Source: Oscillospiraceae bacterium | GTDB lineage: Bacteria; Bacillota_A; Clostridia; Oscillospirales; JAAYXM01 | Assembly: GCA_017532355.1 (NCBI GenBank) | Contig: JAFXJK010000003.1 | Span: 1 to 23,505 of the forward strand | Length of the DNA: 23,505 bases | Direction: 5' to 3' | In this document: piece by piece, positions 7,490 to 17,700 of the stretch | Position numbering within the stretch: the stretch's first letter is position 1 | Layout of the letters: each line of letters starts with the position of its first letter | The notes under the pieces: model-generated | What the model was told of the DNA's origin: nothing | The model's database searches: none | Seen by the model: the letters and a program-made list of their open reading frames with translations, nothing else | Made by a program: the position numbers and the translations under genes

Positions 7490-7518
7490 TTGACATTACC
7501 AAAAAAAGAGAGTATAAT
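7490..7518 (+). promoter_or_regulatory. Consensus promoter of the 1151-residue protein gene
   Basis: A perfect TTGACA (7490-7495) and a perfect TATAAT (7513-7518) with the ideal 17-bp spacer. The -10 box coincides with the first base of the 122-bp tandem repeat. The predicted leader to the ATG is about 300 nt. Confidence 0.9.
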
Positions 7519-7764
7519 ACTGTTACAATTATGTTAAGATATTATGTTCGCGTATAGTCTGCAAAGGGGATATCCCCTTTGTTATGGAATTGTTATTCCA
7601 TAACAAATAAGACTTAAACGCAAACAAAATTCGGTATAATACTGTTACAATTATGTTAAGATATTATGTTCGCGTATAGTCTGCAAAGGGGATATCCCCT
7701 TTGTTATGGAATTGTTATTCCATAACAAATAAGACTTAAACGCAAACAAAATTCGGTATAATAC
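7513..7764. repeat. Exact tandem duplication, 122-bp period, in the 5' leader
   Basis: Copy 1 (7513-7634) and copy 2 (7635-7756) match except for a few bases at the junction ends. A third partial copy, TATAATAC, follows at 7757-7764. Each unit holds the 20-bp perfect palindrome CAAAGGGGATATCCCCTTTG and an adjoining hairpin with perfect 12-bp arms (TTGTTATGGAAT and its complement) around a TGTT loop. The predicted transcript therefore carries the double-hairpin module twice before the ribosome site. Confidence 0.95.
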
Positions 7765-7823
7765 CGCAACGCGGGTGTTATATAAATATTCCTACATAAT
7801 TATATAGGGAGGAGAAATTTCTT

Positions 7824-10800
7824 ATGAAAAAATTTCTTAGCATCATCCTCGCAGTAGTTATGATTGCGTCGCTTTTGCCTGCGACATTCGTTTCTGCTGC
7901 AGAAGGCGACATTGTCTTCAACTTCGCTGATCATTTCACAGCGAACCCGGGCATCGTTCGCCACACAGACTTCACGGCTTCTCCGTTTGAAGGTCTTACT
8001 CAGAACGTTTCCGGTACAGCTGCAAACGCAGGTGTAATCTGGGAAACAAGTGGTAACACTCTTCGTTGGAACAACACGCAGACGGACTGGCAGACTGCAA
8101 GCTATTCTGCTGGTAACGCAAACGCTAACAACAAGATTGCTTTCGACTACAACGTTCCGACAGCAGGTTGGTATCGCTTCTCAATGCCGTTCTCTTCAAA
8201 CTCAACAGCTACTACAACTGTTGCAGTTTACGACATTTTCAACAATGTCCCGTCCTTCATGGGCGAAGTAAAGTACAACACAACATCTGATGCTGTTTAC
8301 CTCGAAGCAGGTACACACACAATTCTTCTTTGCTGTGTTTACTCAGGAAACGGTTCAACAGACGCGATCTTCATCCAGAACTTCACTTTTACAAAGGTTG
8401 ACGCTCCGACAGGCTCTGTAGAGCTTGCTGACTTCCCGACAGCTGCAATCGGTATCGGTTCTGAAGTTGAAGGCACAGCAGTAGTTAACACAAACTACGG
8501 TGCAAAGCAGTTCTCCGGTTTCGGTGTTAAGCTCTCTGCTGCAAACGTTAAGTATCGCGTAGAGACAGCAGGCGACACATCAAACTACATCAAGGTTACT
8601 TACAGCAACCCGGGCGTTGCAGAAGTTACTGTAACTCCGAACACAGCTGTTGGCGCAAAGGGCAGCGTTCCGTACTCAATCACGGGCGTTGCAGAAGGCA
8701 CAACAGATGTTACATTCACTCCGGTTGTCGGTGGCGTAGAGCAGACAGCTCTCGCTACAACAGAGACAATCAGCGTTATGGATGTAAACTTCAACTTTGA
8801 CTTTGCTACACAGGCTGCAAAGTATGAACGTCATACATTAATCACCGAAGAAACAACTCTCCCGTACTTCGGCATTGCTGATGGTATGTCAGAAGTAATC
8901 AAGTGGGATAAAGGTGCAGGCGGTATGCGCTTCTACAACATTGCAGGAACATGGACTTCCGAAAACGCAGCAAGAAACCATCCGACACTTAAGGTTACAG
9001 TTCCGGCTGAAAAGGCAGGATACGCATACGACCTCTACTTCAAGTATAATGCTAACGCAGGCGAAACAGGTCCGTTCTCTGTTTACCATATCTCAAACGG
9101 CAAGGCAACATACCTCGGCGATTTGAAGACGGGTGCAGAACCGAACTTCAGACCGGTTGTCCTCACAGAGGGTGACAACTACTTCGCATTCTGTGCAGTT
9201 GGTACGGTCACAGTTTCATTCATTCCGTCAATGAAGCTCACAAGAGTTGGCAGCGTTCCGACAGCAGAAAGCTTCACAGCTGAAATGCCGACAAGTGTTG
9301 CTCTTAACGACACCTCCGCTACTTATACGGCTACAGTTGCAATGAGCAACGGCAAGAACTATCAGTTCCCGCAGTACGCTATCAACACAGCTGGCTTCAC
9401 AAAGGCATCAGGAACACCTGATTCTTACATCAAGTTTGACATTTCCCCGGCAGACGTTCTCTCTGTTACATCTGCAAACGGTGGCGTAGACAACCGTGAC
9501 AAGACCACTTACTCTTTCGCAGGTCTTAAGGAAGGCACAGCTACTGTTACAATGACTCCGGTCATCGCAGGCGTAGAGCAGACAGCTCTCGCAAAGACAC
9601 AGACAGTAAGCGTTATTGATGAAAACATCATCTATGACTTCGCAGCTTGGTATACTGCAAATAGCTTTGAACGCTTTACTTTGGTAACAGACGAGACAGC
9701 TCCGGCAGGCTTCGGTATTGCTGACGGCATGTCCGATGTCCTCCAGTGGGACGCAACATCTCTCCGTGTTTGCGGCGTTTCCGATACATGGGGAAGCGAC
9801 AAGCCTGTTGAAGACAGAGCTGTAGGTTCACGCTTTGCTATGACAATTGACGTTCCGGCAGGTAAGGCAGGCTGGTACACGCCGCAGCTTAACTACACAG
9901 GTAACACAGGTGAGGAAGGTCTCTGTTCAATCTACCACATCTACAACGGTGAGGCTACATACCTCGGCGATACAGTAAATGGCGGCGACAACTACCTCGC
10001 TCCGGTTTACCTTGAAGCAGGCGAGAACATCATCGCAGGTGGTGTTGTTCGCGGCACAACCGGTATGTTCATTAAGAAACTCGCGTTCACAAAGTACGAA
10101 GGCGAGCAGGCAACACTTTCAAGCATCACAGTTGCGGATCCTGCAGACCTCACAGTTGGCGAGCAGTCAGCAAGATACGAAATCACAGGCGCAATGTCTG
10201 ACGGTTCGGCTATGAAGTTCCCGCCGCTCGGCATGGATACTGAAACATTCCACAACTCAGGTTTGAACACAACTGATTACATCAAGGTTACAGCTACACC
10301 GGCAAACGTTGTTGATGTTCTCGCATACTCCGGTAGCTATGAAGGCATGACAAACTACTACTACGAAGTAAAGGCTGTTTCCGAAGGCGACGTAGTTCTC
10401 TCATTCGTTCCGGTTGTTGACGGCGTTGAGAAGGATGACCTCAAGGTCACAAAGAACATCTCCGTAACACATCCGGACGGCAACATCACAGGTGACAGCG
10501 TTTCGATCTGGTACTCCGCTACTGACGTTGCAGGTGCAATCGATGCAGAAGCTAAGGGCCTCCTCGACGGCAACATTGCAGCAGGCGAGGTAAACAACGT
10601 AGCAGTTGGAACAGAAGTAACAGTAACAGCTGAGGATTCTGAAGAGCTCACATTCCTCTACTGGTACAACGGCAACTCCAAGAGAGTTCTCTCTGATGAT
10701 GCTGAGTACACATTCACAGCAGGTACAAACACATCAGTTTACGCTAAGTACATCGCAAAGGGCGAAGAAGCAACAGAGTACTTTAACGCTTCTGGCGCGC

Positions 10801-11279
10801 TTATCGAAGAAGCTGAGGGTACATTTGCAGCAGAGCCTGACGTAGAGCTCGGCGGATACAAGCTCTTCAAGGATACAGCAGCTGCAGTTGCAGAGATAGC
10901 AACAGCAACAGCTGAATCTGCTGACTTTGTCTGCTGGACAAAGGACGGCAAGGCTGTAAGCTACAACACAACTTACACCTACGCAAAGTGGGGCAACGTT
11001 GGCGAAGCAGTTGAAGTAACAGAGGGCGAGAAGTCATCTGCTCCGGCAGTAGTTCTCTTCCAGAACGGTAACGCTTACATGCTCGAGCTTGTAAACTTCG
11101 AGGGCAAGACAATCATCGAAAAGGGTATCGCATTTAACGGTGACATTGATTCTTGCACATCAAAGGCTGTATCTGCAGACAAGAACGTAAAGCAGTTCAC
11201 AGCAACAGGTGACGGAGAAGCAGTTGCATACGTTATCTACCGCGATGGCGCAGCAGTAAGAGTTGCATACTCCGACTAA
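7824..11279 (+). CDS. Secreted modular protein with three tandem repeats
   Basis: An exported protein of 1151 residues. The signal peptide is residues 1-25 (MKKFLSIILAVVMIASLLPA, then TFVSA). Three units begin near residues 30, 321 and 601. Each has a beta-rich, carbohydrate-binding-like module starting with a [V/I]xFxF-type strand, followed by an Ig-like (Big-type) module ending in GVEQTALA-like segments and xxISV. Units 2 and 3 share GIADGMS and YLGD. Residues 890-1151 contain InlB/Listeria-Bacteroides-type repeat segments (YWYNGNSKRVLSDDAEYTF) and a C-terminal end resembling that of the neighbouring lyase. I see no catalytic motif, LPXTG or SLH domain. The ATG follows GGGAGGAGAAAT. Codon use is narrow, as in the SLH gene. 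A role in glycan binding or surface adhesion is inference. Confidence 0.85.
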   Translation: MKKFLSIILAVVMIASLLPATFVSAAEGDIVFNFADHFTANPGIVRHTDFTASPFEGLTQNVSGTAANAGVIWETSGNTLRWNNTQTDWQTASYSAGNANANNKIAFDYNVPTAGWYRFSMPFSSNSTATTTVAVYDIFNNVPSFMGEVKYNTTSDAVYLEAGTHTILLCCVYSGNGSTDAIFIQNFTFTKVDAPTGSVELADFPTAAIGIGSEVEGTAVVNTNYGAKQFSGFGVKLSAANVKYRVETAGDTSNYIKVTYSNPGVAEVTVTPNTAVGAKGSVPYSITGVAEGTTDVTFTPVVGGVEQTALATTETISVMDVNFNFDFATQAAKYERHTLITEETTLPYFGIADGMSEVIKWDKGAGGMRFYNIAGTWTSENAARNHPTLKVTVPAEKAGYAYDLYFKYNANAGETGPFSVYHISNGKATYLGDLKTGAEPNFRPVVLTEGDNYFAFCAVGTVTVSFIPSMKLTRVGSVPTAESFTAEMPTSVALNDTSATYTATVAMSNGKNYQFPQYAINTAGFTKASGTPDSYIKFDISPADVLSVTSANGGVDNRDKTTYSFAGLKEGTATVTMTPVIAGVEQTALAKTQTVSVIDENIIYDFAAWYTANSFERFTLVTDETAPAGFGIADGMSDVLQWDATSLRVCGVSDTWGSDKPVEDRAVGSRFAMTIDVPAGKAGWYTPQLNYTGNTGEEGLCSIYHIYNGEATYLGDTVNGGDNYLAPVYLEAGENIIAGGVVRGTTGMFIKKLAFTKYEGEQATLSSITVADPADLTVGEQSARYEITGAMSDGSAMKFPPLGMDTETFHNSGLNTTDYIKVTATPANVVDVLAYSGSYEGMTNYYYEVKAVSEGDVVLSFVPVVDGVEKDDLKVTKNISVTHPDGNITGDSVSIWYSATDVAGAIDAEAKGLLDGNIAAGEVNNVAVGTEVTVTAEDSEELTFLYWYNGNSKRVLSDDAEYTFTAGTNTSVYAKYIAKGEEATEYFNASGALIEEAEGTFAAEPDVELGGYKLFKDTAAAVAEIATATAESADFVCWTKDGKAVSYNTTYTYAKWGNVGEAVEVTEGEKSSAPAVVLFQNGNAYMLELVNFEGKTIIEKGIAFNGDIDSCTSKAVSADKNVKQFTATGDGEAVAYVIYRDGAAVRVAYSD

Positions 11280-11290
11280 TCCTTAAACCC

Positions 11291-11325
11291 AAAAGAGCTA
11301 TGGCGCAAGCCATAGCTCTTTTTTC
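11291..11325 (+). terminator. Terminator after the modular secreted protein gene
   Basis: The stem AAAAGAGCTATGGC / GCCATAGCTCTTTT with a GCAA loop ends in a T run, 12 bp after the stop codon. Confidence 0.95.
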
Positions 11326-11338
11326 TCTTTGTGTCTCG

Positions 11339-11640
11339 CCTCGTACAGGCTCCCGACTTTCGAGGGAGCTGTCACGAAGTGACTGAGGGAGAGACTACCC
11401 CTCAGTCTCGCTGAGGCTCGACAGCTTTCTCGCTGAGGCTCGGTCACGGCTCAGCTCTGACATGAATCCCTCCACCACCTATCGGTGGTCCCCCTCCCTT
11501 TAGGCAAGGGAGGCTTTCCCGGACTGTCATTCACTACCTCGCCGACATTCGCCCTATGGGCTCACTACCTTTAGGCAAGGGAGGCTCATTACGGGAGGGC
11601 ACAGAGACACTCCACTACGAAGTGAAAAGTAACAGAGGGG
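11339..11640. repeat. Dispersed intergenic repeat block before the lyase gene
   Basis: This fills most of the 485-bp gap before the lyase. Positions 11461-11537 are identical to 131-207. Positions 11362-11393 have the GAGGGAGCTGTCA...TGACTGAGGGAGAG form, found reversed at 2012-2045. Two CCCTCCCTTTAGGCAAGGGAGG-like units occur, one complete and one partial. I see no coding signal. Confidence 0.85.
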
Positions 11641-11658
11641 AAAATTTGAAATTTCTTA

Positions 11659-11687
11659 TTGAACACGCTACGTATTACTGATATAAT
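11659..11687 (+). promoter_or_regulatory. Promoter of the heparinase-family gene
   Basis: TTGAAC (11659-11664) and a perfect TATAAT (11682-11687) with a 17-bp spacer, starting where the repeat block ends. The leader to the ATG at 11765 is about 70 nt. Confidence 0.75.
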
Positions 11688-11764
11688 AAATGCAGGAGAA
11701 ATTTTGCAGTTTCGGGTATGTTTTTTGCCAAAACACACCTCGAAAACACAGGGAGGAGAAATAT

Positions 11765-14700
11765 ATGAGAAAGAGAGTTTTATCGCTGATTTTGTGCGTG
11801 TGCTTATGCATATCGTTCATCCCGGCGATGGGAACGGTGGCGAGTGCTGTGGAAGAAAGCAGTTCAGCAAAAACGGGCAGAACGCTCTACACCGACGAAA
11901 TGGTCGCGGCGGCTCGCGCAAATATCGCGAACTACACCTGGGCGGCTGAAGAGAGGGACGCGGCGGTTGCCGCGGCGGACAAGTACGTCGCGCTCGGCGC
12001 AGACTATATCTGGAACAACATCACAAGCCAGGATATTCCGCGTGCTTATGCAGTTGCGTTCGAAAAAGGTCACCCCATCCGTGACCCGTACGAATTCCAC
12101 TGCCGCTACTGCAACGCAGACCTTCTTGAGGACCACGGCAACTACCCGTGGACGGTTGACGCTGTCAACAATCCGTGGAAGATTACGTGCCCCGAATGTA
12201 AAAAAGAGTTCCCGTCAAACGACTTCGGAAAGTTCTACGAGCTCGGAAGGACAAAGGAAAACGGCGGTCTCTTTAACCGCAAAACCGCGCTTGAAGCTCA
12301 CCGCGCAATGCTTATAGAAAAGAACCTTCTTCCGGCAGACGCTGTCGCTATGACAAGTCCGGGGGATGATCTCTCCGCATCGTGGTATAAGTACTACGGC
12401 TACGGCGTTGATGGAGGCTATCTCCATAACGACCTCTACCCCGAAGTCGGAACGAGCGGCTGTGACGTAAAGTTCACACCCGAAACAGGTGAGACGACGG
12501 GACGTTGGGGCGTTGATGACGGTCTCGGCTACAACACGGGCAGAGTTTATGATAACGGACTTCCGGAAAACCATTCCTATATACCGTACTATAACCACTT
12601 CGGCGTATGGTACTTCAGCGGCTCGGCTATCGCGGCTTCCGCTCTCGATAAGCTCGGTCGCGCATACCTCTATACCGGTGATGAGAAATACGGTCGTCTT
12701 GGCGCGATAATCCTCGACCGCGTCGCGGATATTTATCCGTCACTCAACCTCAAGCCGTACACAATGTACCCGAACTCTACGGGCGGCTCGTCGGACGCAG
12801 GTAAGGACCTCGGACGCATCTGGGGCTGCTTCTCGGCAGAGATTTACGCTTCAAGCTATGATATCTTCTGGCCAATGTATGAAGATGCCGAGGTTATCGC
12901 GTTCCTCTCCGAGAAAGCCGAGTACTACGGCATGGAAAATGACAAGACAACCGCCGAAAAAATCCGCAAGAACGTAGCGGACGGTACTTGTCGCGAGATT
13001 TTCACAGTATGTAAAAACGCATGGCTCTATGCTAACTTCGGTATCCACCAGCAGGCAATCATCAAGGCGGCTATCGCCCTTGACGAGCCGACCGAAACAA
13101 AGGCTATGATTGACTGGGCGTTTGCCGCTTCAAAGTCCGATGGTCATACATATAACACGGGCGGTGACATCAGCCGCAATATCATAGACATCGTTTACCG
13201 CGACGGTAACAATGCCGAATCCCCTGTTTATAACCAGTACGCGATAACCGAGCTTATAGATGCCGCCGTTGCGCTCGACCGCTATGCAGATGTAGGTCAC
13301 GACATCGGTCAGCGCTCGCTCCTTTCACACCCGAAGTATGTTAAGATGATAAATGCCTTTATGCCGCTTACGCTCACTCGCCGCGGCCTTAAGGGTACGG
13401 GAGATACAGGCGCACCTGCCCAATACGGATATTATCCCGACATAGATACACTTATCAAGGCTTTTGGTGCTATAAAGGATAATCCTGACGTGCAGGAAGA
13501 AGCCGTAAAGATTGCACAGCAGCTTGCCCTCCGTGGTGTAAACGGTCGCTACTATGACATTTTTACTCCTAACGCAGGCTCGCTTCAATCCGATGTTAAT
13601 GCAGTTGTCAGTGCGTACGGTCAGTACGACTGGGACAAGAGCACTATTCTTACAGGCTACGGCTACGGAATCCTCCGTGACGGTACGGTAAAATCTGTTT
13701 CCTACGACGGCCCGCGCGACACACAGCGCGACTTTATGCTCAACTTCTCGGCTCATCCGAAGCACAACCATGCAGATTGGCTCGACCTCGGTATGGAAGC
13801 GTACGGCATTCCGTTTACTTCCGACTTCGGCTATGCTGAGTTCATGGTAACGGGTGACCCACACTCAAACCAGCTTACTTCGGCAACTATCGGCCACAAC
13901 ACCGTTGTTGTTGACGAGAAAAACTCCTCAACTCCGTCTGACGGTACTCCGCAGTATCCGCTTCACTTTGACGCAAAGGATACGCGCGTTAAGGTTATGG
14001 ATGCTTCTACCCCTGTTGCGTACGCATCTTCGGGTGTTTCAGAATACCGCAGAACGGTCGTCATGGTTGACGCATCAGACGAGATTTCCTACGGTATTGA
14101 TTTCTTCCATATCGAGGGCGGCAATGACCACCTCTACACATTTATGCCGAACAGCAACACGCGTCCGACGTCAGACCTCTCATTCGTAAAGCAGGTTGAC
14201 CAGCCGCAGGCAGACTGGAAGACAGAGAAGAACTACTACTGGACATCTTCCTACGCAGGCCCGACTGTTCAGTTCGGCCGCGATCCGCTCACATCTCCCG
14301 ATGCGAGCTATACAAGCCTTAAGTATCCTCGCGGATATACGTGGTTCTACGATGTTGAGCGTGCGGATAACCCCGGAACGGGAGAGTTCTTCGTTGACTA
14401 TAAGATTGAGGACTTCCGCGGATATTCGCGAAACGGCGACCTCAATCCGCGTCTCCGCATAACGATGCTCAACGACTTTGATGTAAACGAAGTTTCGCTT
14501 GTCAGCACGATTCCCCAGAGAATCAAGACGAATGAAAAAATCGGTCACTTTGAAAAAGTCTTCGTTCGCCGCAAGGGCGAAAACCTCGACTCACTTTTTA
14601 CTGCGGTTTACGAGCCGTATCGTGGCGGCAATCGCTATGTTGATGCGCTTTCAAGCGTTAAAATTGACGTGGCAAGCGGAACAGAAAACGCGGGCGATGA

Positions 14701-17700
14701 GGCAAAGGCGGTTAAGGTCGAGCTTGAGGACGGCAGAATTGACTATGTTGTCTATGCGACGAACAAGGATGTTACATATAAGGTAACGGATACGGAAATG
14801 GGATATTCATTTGACTTCCGGGGCTTTGTCGGAGTATGGACGCTCGACGAAAACGGCGACAACACCTACGCATACTTAAACGATGGCAGCACCATCGGCA
14901 CAGGTACGGCGAAGGTAAAAAATATGTCAGGCGCACTTACAGGCGAGGTCACAAACTTCCAGAAAGAGCTCTCGCTCGATAACTGGGCAGATGTAACGTT
15001 TGACGAAGCTGTAAGCGAGGACACCCTTGCAGACCTTGTTGACAGATTGGTAATCTTCGACCGCACAGAGCCCGGAACAGGTGCATACCTCATCGAGGGC
15101 GTAACAAAGACAGGCGATAGCACTGCCCGACTCTCGTTCGGCTCAACGAGTACGATTGACGGCTTCGTTGATGCGTTTGATGAGTCAAAGGGATATAAAT
15201 ACATCATCGAGGACGGAGCAGAGTTCTCCATACCGATGAGCTATGAGGCTACACCGTATGAAGGCAAGCTCAGCTACGTCTTCTCACACGATGCCCATTT
15301 CTCCACAAAGGGCAATAAGGGAACAGCGTATTCCGACGTCACAAAGCTTGGCTTTGATGATACTGACCCTGCGGTTTCGACCGGAGAGTGGGGAAATCTC
15401 GAAAGCCGTAACACCGGCTCTACCTACGCTTCGGGAATGAGTTCTTCGCTCGTTGTTCACAGATCGGGCGACTTCATAAACCTCGCGTTTGACGCTGCAA
15501 AGCACAACAGCACGGACGGATACTATACGTACGATTCAAAGCTCAGCTCGAGCGCAAACTCACCGATAGCCATGATTGTCATAAATGTTCCGAAGACGGG
15601 TACGTATGCACCGTCGCTCGCGGCGCAGGCGGTAAGCAGTTCAGGTCAGGTTTTCGAAACGTATCTTATAAAAGAAACTGCTGCAAACAAAAACCTCACC
15701 GCCGCGCAGATAAGAAACAGCCTTGACATTGCTGACCGAATCGGAGCGTACGACTCCTCTGTCGGCGGCTTGCAGGAGTTTGGCGATGTCGAGCTTTCGG
15801 CAGGCGTATATTATCTCGCATTCGTGCCTGTTGAAAGAGGAGAGAAGACAGGCTCGCAGAATCTGGGACAGGTATATCTCCAGCCGACGGCATTCCACCT
15901 TGACCCCGTAAGCTACACAGAGATTGGCCCGTATGAGCCGGAAAAGCTCGGCGATGACGGAAAGCTTGTGTATAACTTCGGAATAAGCTCGTTCAATACG
16001 GCGAATAAGATTTATCCGTACGGCTCGGAAACCCCGACATGGTATTTCGGTGACACGGCGCAGAACGTAAAAGACTATTACACAGCTCTCGGCGAAGAGG
16101 CTCCCACTTACAGCTCACCGCTCAACACCTTCAGCGACCAGAGTGCGGAGGCAAAGGCGAGGGATAAATATATTCCGTGGAAAACCACCCTCGAAGATGC
16201 TGACCGCGGACGTATCGTCTGGTTCCGAAGCGGTATAAGCTTGTATCTCCACCATACGTATGGAGGCCTCCACGAGAAAAACTACGATTACCTAAACCTC
16301 AACAGAACGGACAAGTGGCAGTATGTCGGCTATACGGGCAACCTTGACCGCGCACAGCTCTTCTCGTGGTATAACGGTCTCCACAATCAGGTAAAGGCAA
16401 ACGGTATGAGACCGATAGGAAGTGCAAACGAATGTACAATCCTTAAGATAAACATTCCGACGGCGGCAGAGTATGACGTTTCGATTTCCACAAATATGGG
16501 AACCGGAAAACCGGGCTTTGCGGCGTATATCGTTCCGACAACGGTTTCGTTCCCGTCAACGTACGCTGAAAGACTCCCGTATCAGGTTGTGCGTGACGAG
16601 TGGACGACAACTGAAAAGACAGGAAAGTTCACGGCAAACCTCGCAGGAGATTACTACTTCATTATAGAAACGTTCAGTACCGACAACACGACAACTCCGG
16701 ATGTCGGAAGATGGGATATGGACCTTAAGTCACTTACGCTTACTGCGACAGGTGAGGTACAGGCAACAAAAACCGCGGCGACACTTAAGAAAGAAGAAGA
16801 AAAAGCATTCACCGCAGGAAATCCGATGCTCTCCATGGTTGAGGACACCTCGGCAACCGTTACGGTTCTCGCTCGTGAAACAAGCGACAAGGACACAGCA
16901 GACAAAGAGCTTCTCGAAAAGATTATCGAGAAGACAACCGTTGAAAAAGCGGGCGACGTCTGCACGGTCGAAGCTCCTGAAATCGAAGGCTACACCTTCC
17001 GTTACTGGGGAGTTGGTCTCGGCAGAAATATGATGCCCGTCTCAACGGAGACGGAATACAGCTTCAAGGCACCGAAGGGAAACACGTTCCTCTCTGCGTT
17101 CTATTCATACGATGACGCGGAAGATTCCGTCGTTGAGTTCTACAACGCAAACGGTGAGGTCGTATCGCGAAAGCTTTATAAGATGGGCGACGTGATAGAT
17201 ATCCCCGAGCTTCAGACACTCACGGGTGTCGGAAACTCAATCGGCTGGGTCGGATACATAAACGGCATCGAAGAGCTTGAGACTTTCACACCCGACGATG
17301 AAATCATCGCAGTAAACCCGATTATGACCTTTACCGCGGCTTATGACGAGGAAGAGGTTGCCGCGAATAAGAACATCACGATTACCGCAGAGGGAAGCAC
17401 GGGAATAACGGGTGCAGGAGAGTACGTCTTCGGCGACGTGGTCACCCTCACGGCACCGTACCGTCAGAACGGCGGCGGATACGGACTCTTCGTCGGTTGG
17501 AAGAAGAACGGCGAGATTGTAAGCCTTTCTCGCGAATACACCTTCAATGCGGCGACAGACACAACCGTTACGGCGGTCTATGCAGGATTCCTCCCGACGG
17601 TTGTTGAGAGTGTACGAAAGATTCTTGTCTCTGCCCTCGGCGACAACGCAACGGTAGCAGAGTTTATCGGATGCGACGGAGCTCTCGAGCAAGGCTTCAT

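Noticed and set aside
7513..7764. Possible CRISPR-like array
   Set aside because: There are only two full units of 122 bp with no spacers; it is a direct tandem duplication in a leader.
11690..11764. Earlier start for the lyase
   Set aside because: It would bury the signal peptide and begin at about the predicted transcription start; GGGAGGAG supports 11765.
13325..13864. 179-residue minus-strand frame opposite the lyase
   Set aside because: Falls across the conserved lyase region on the other strand and shows no domain.
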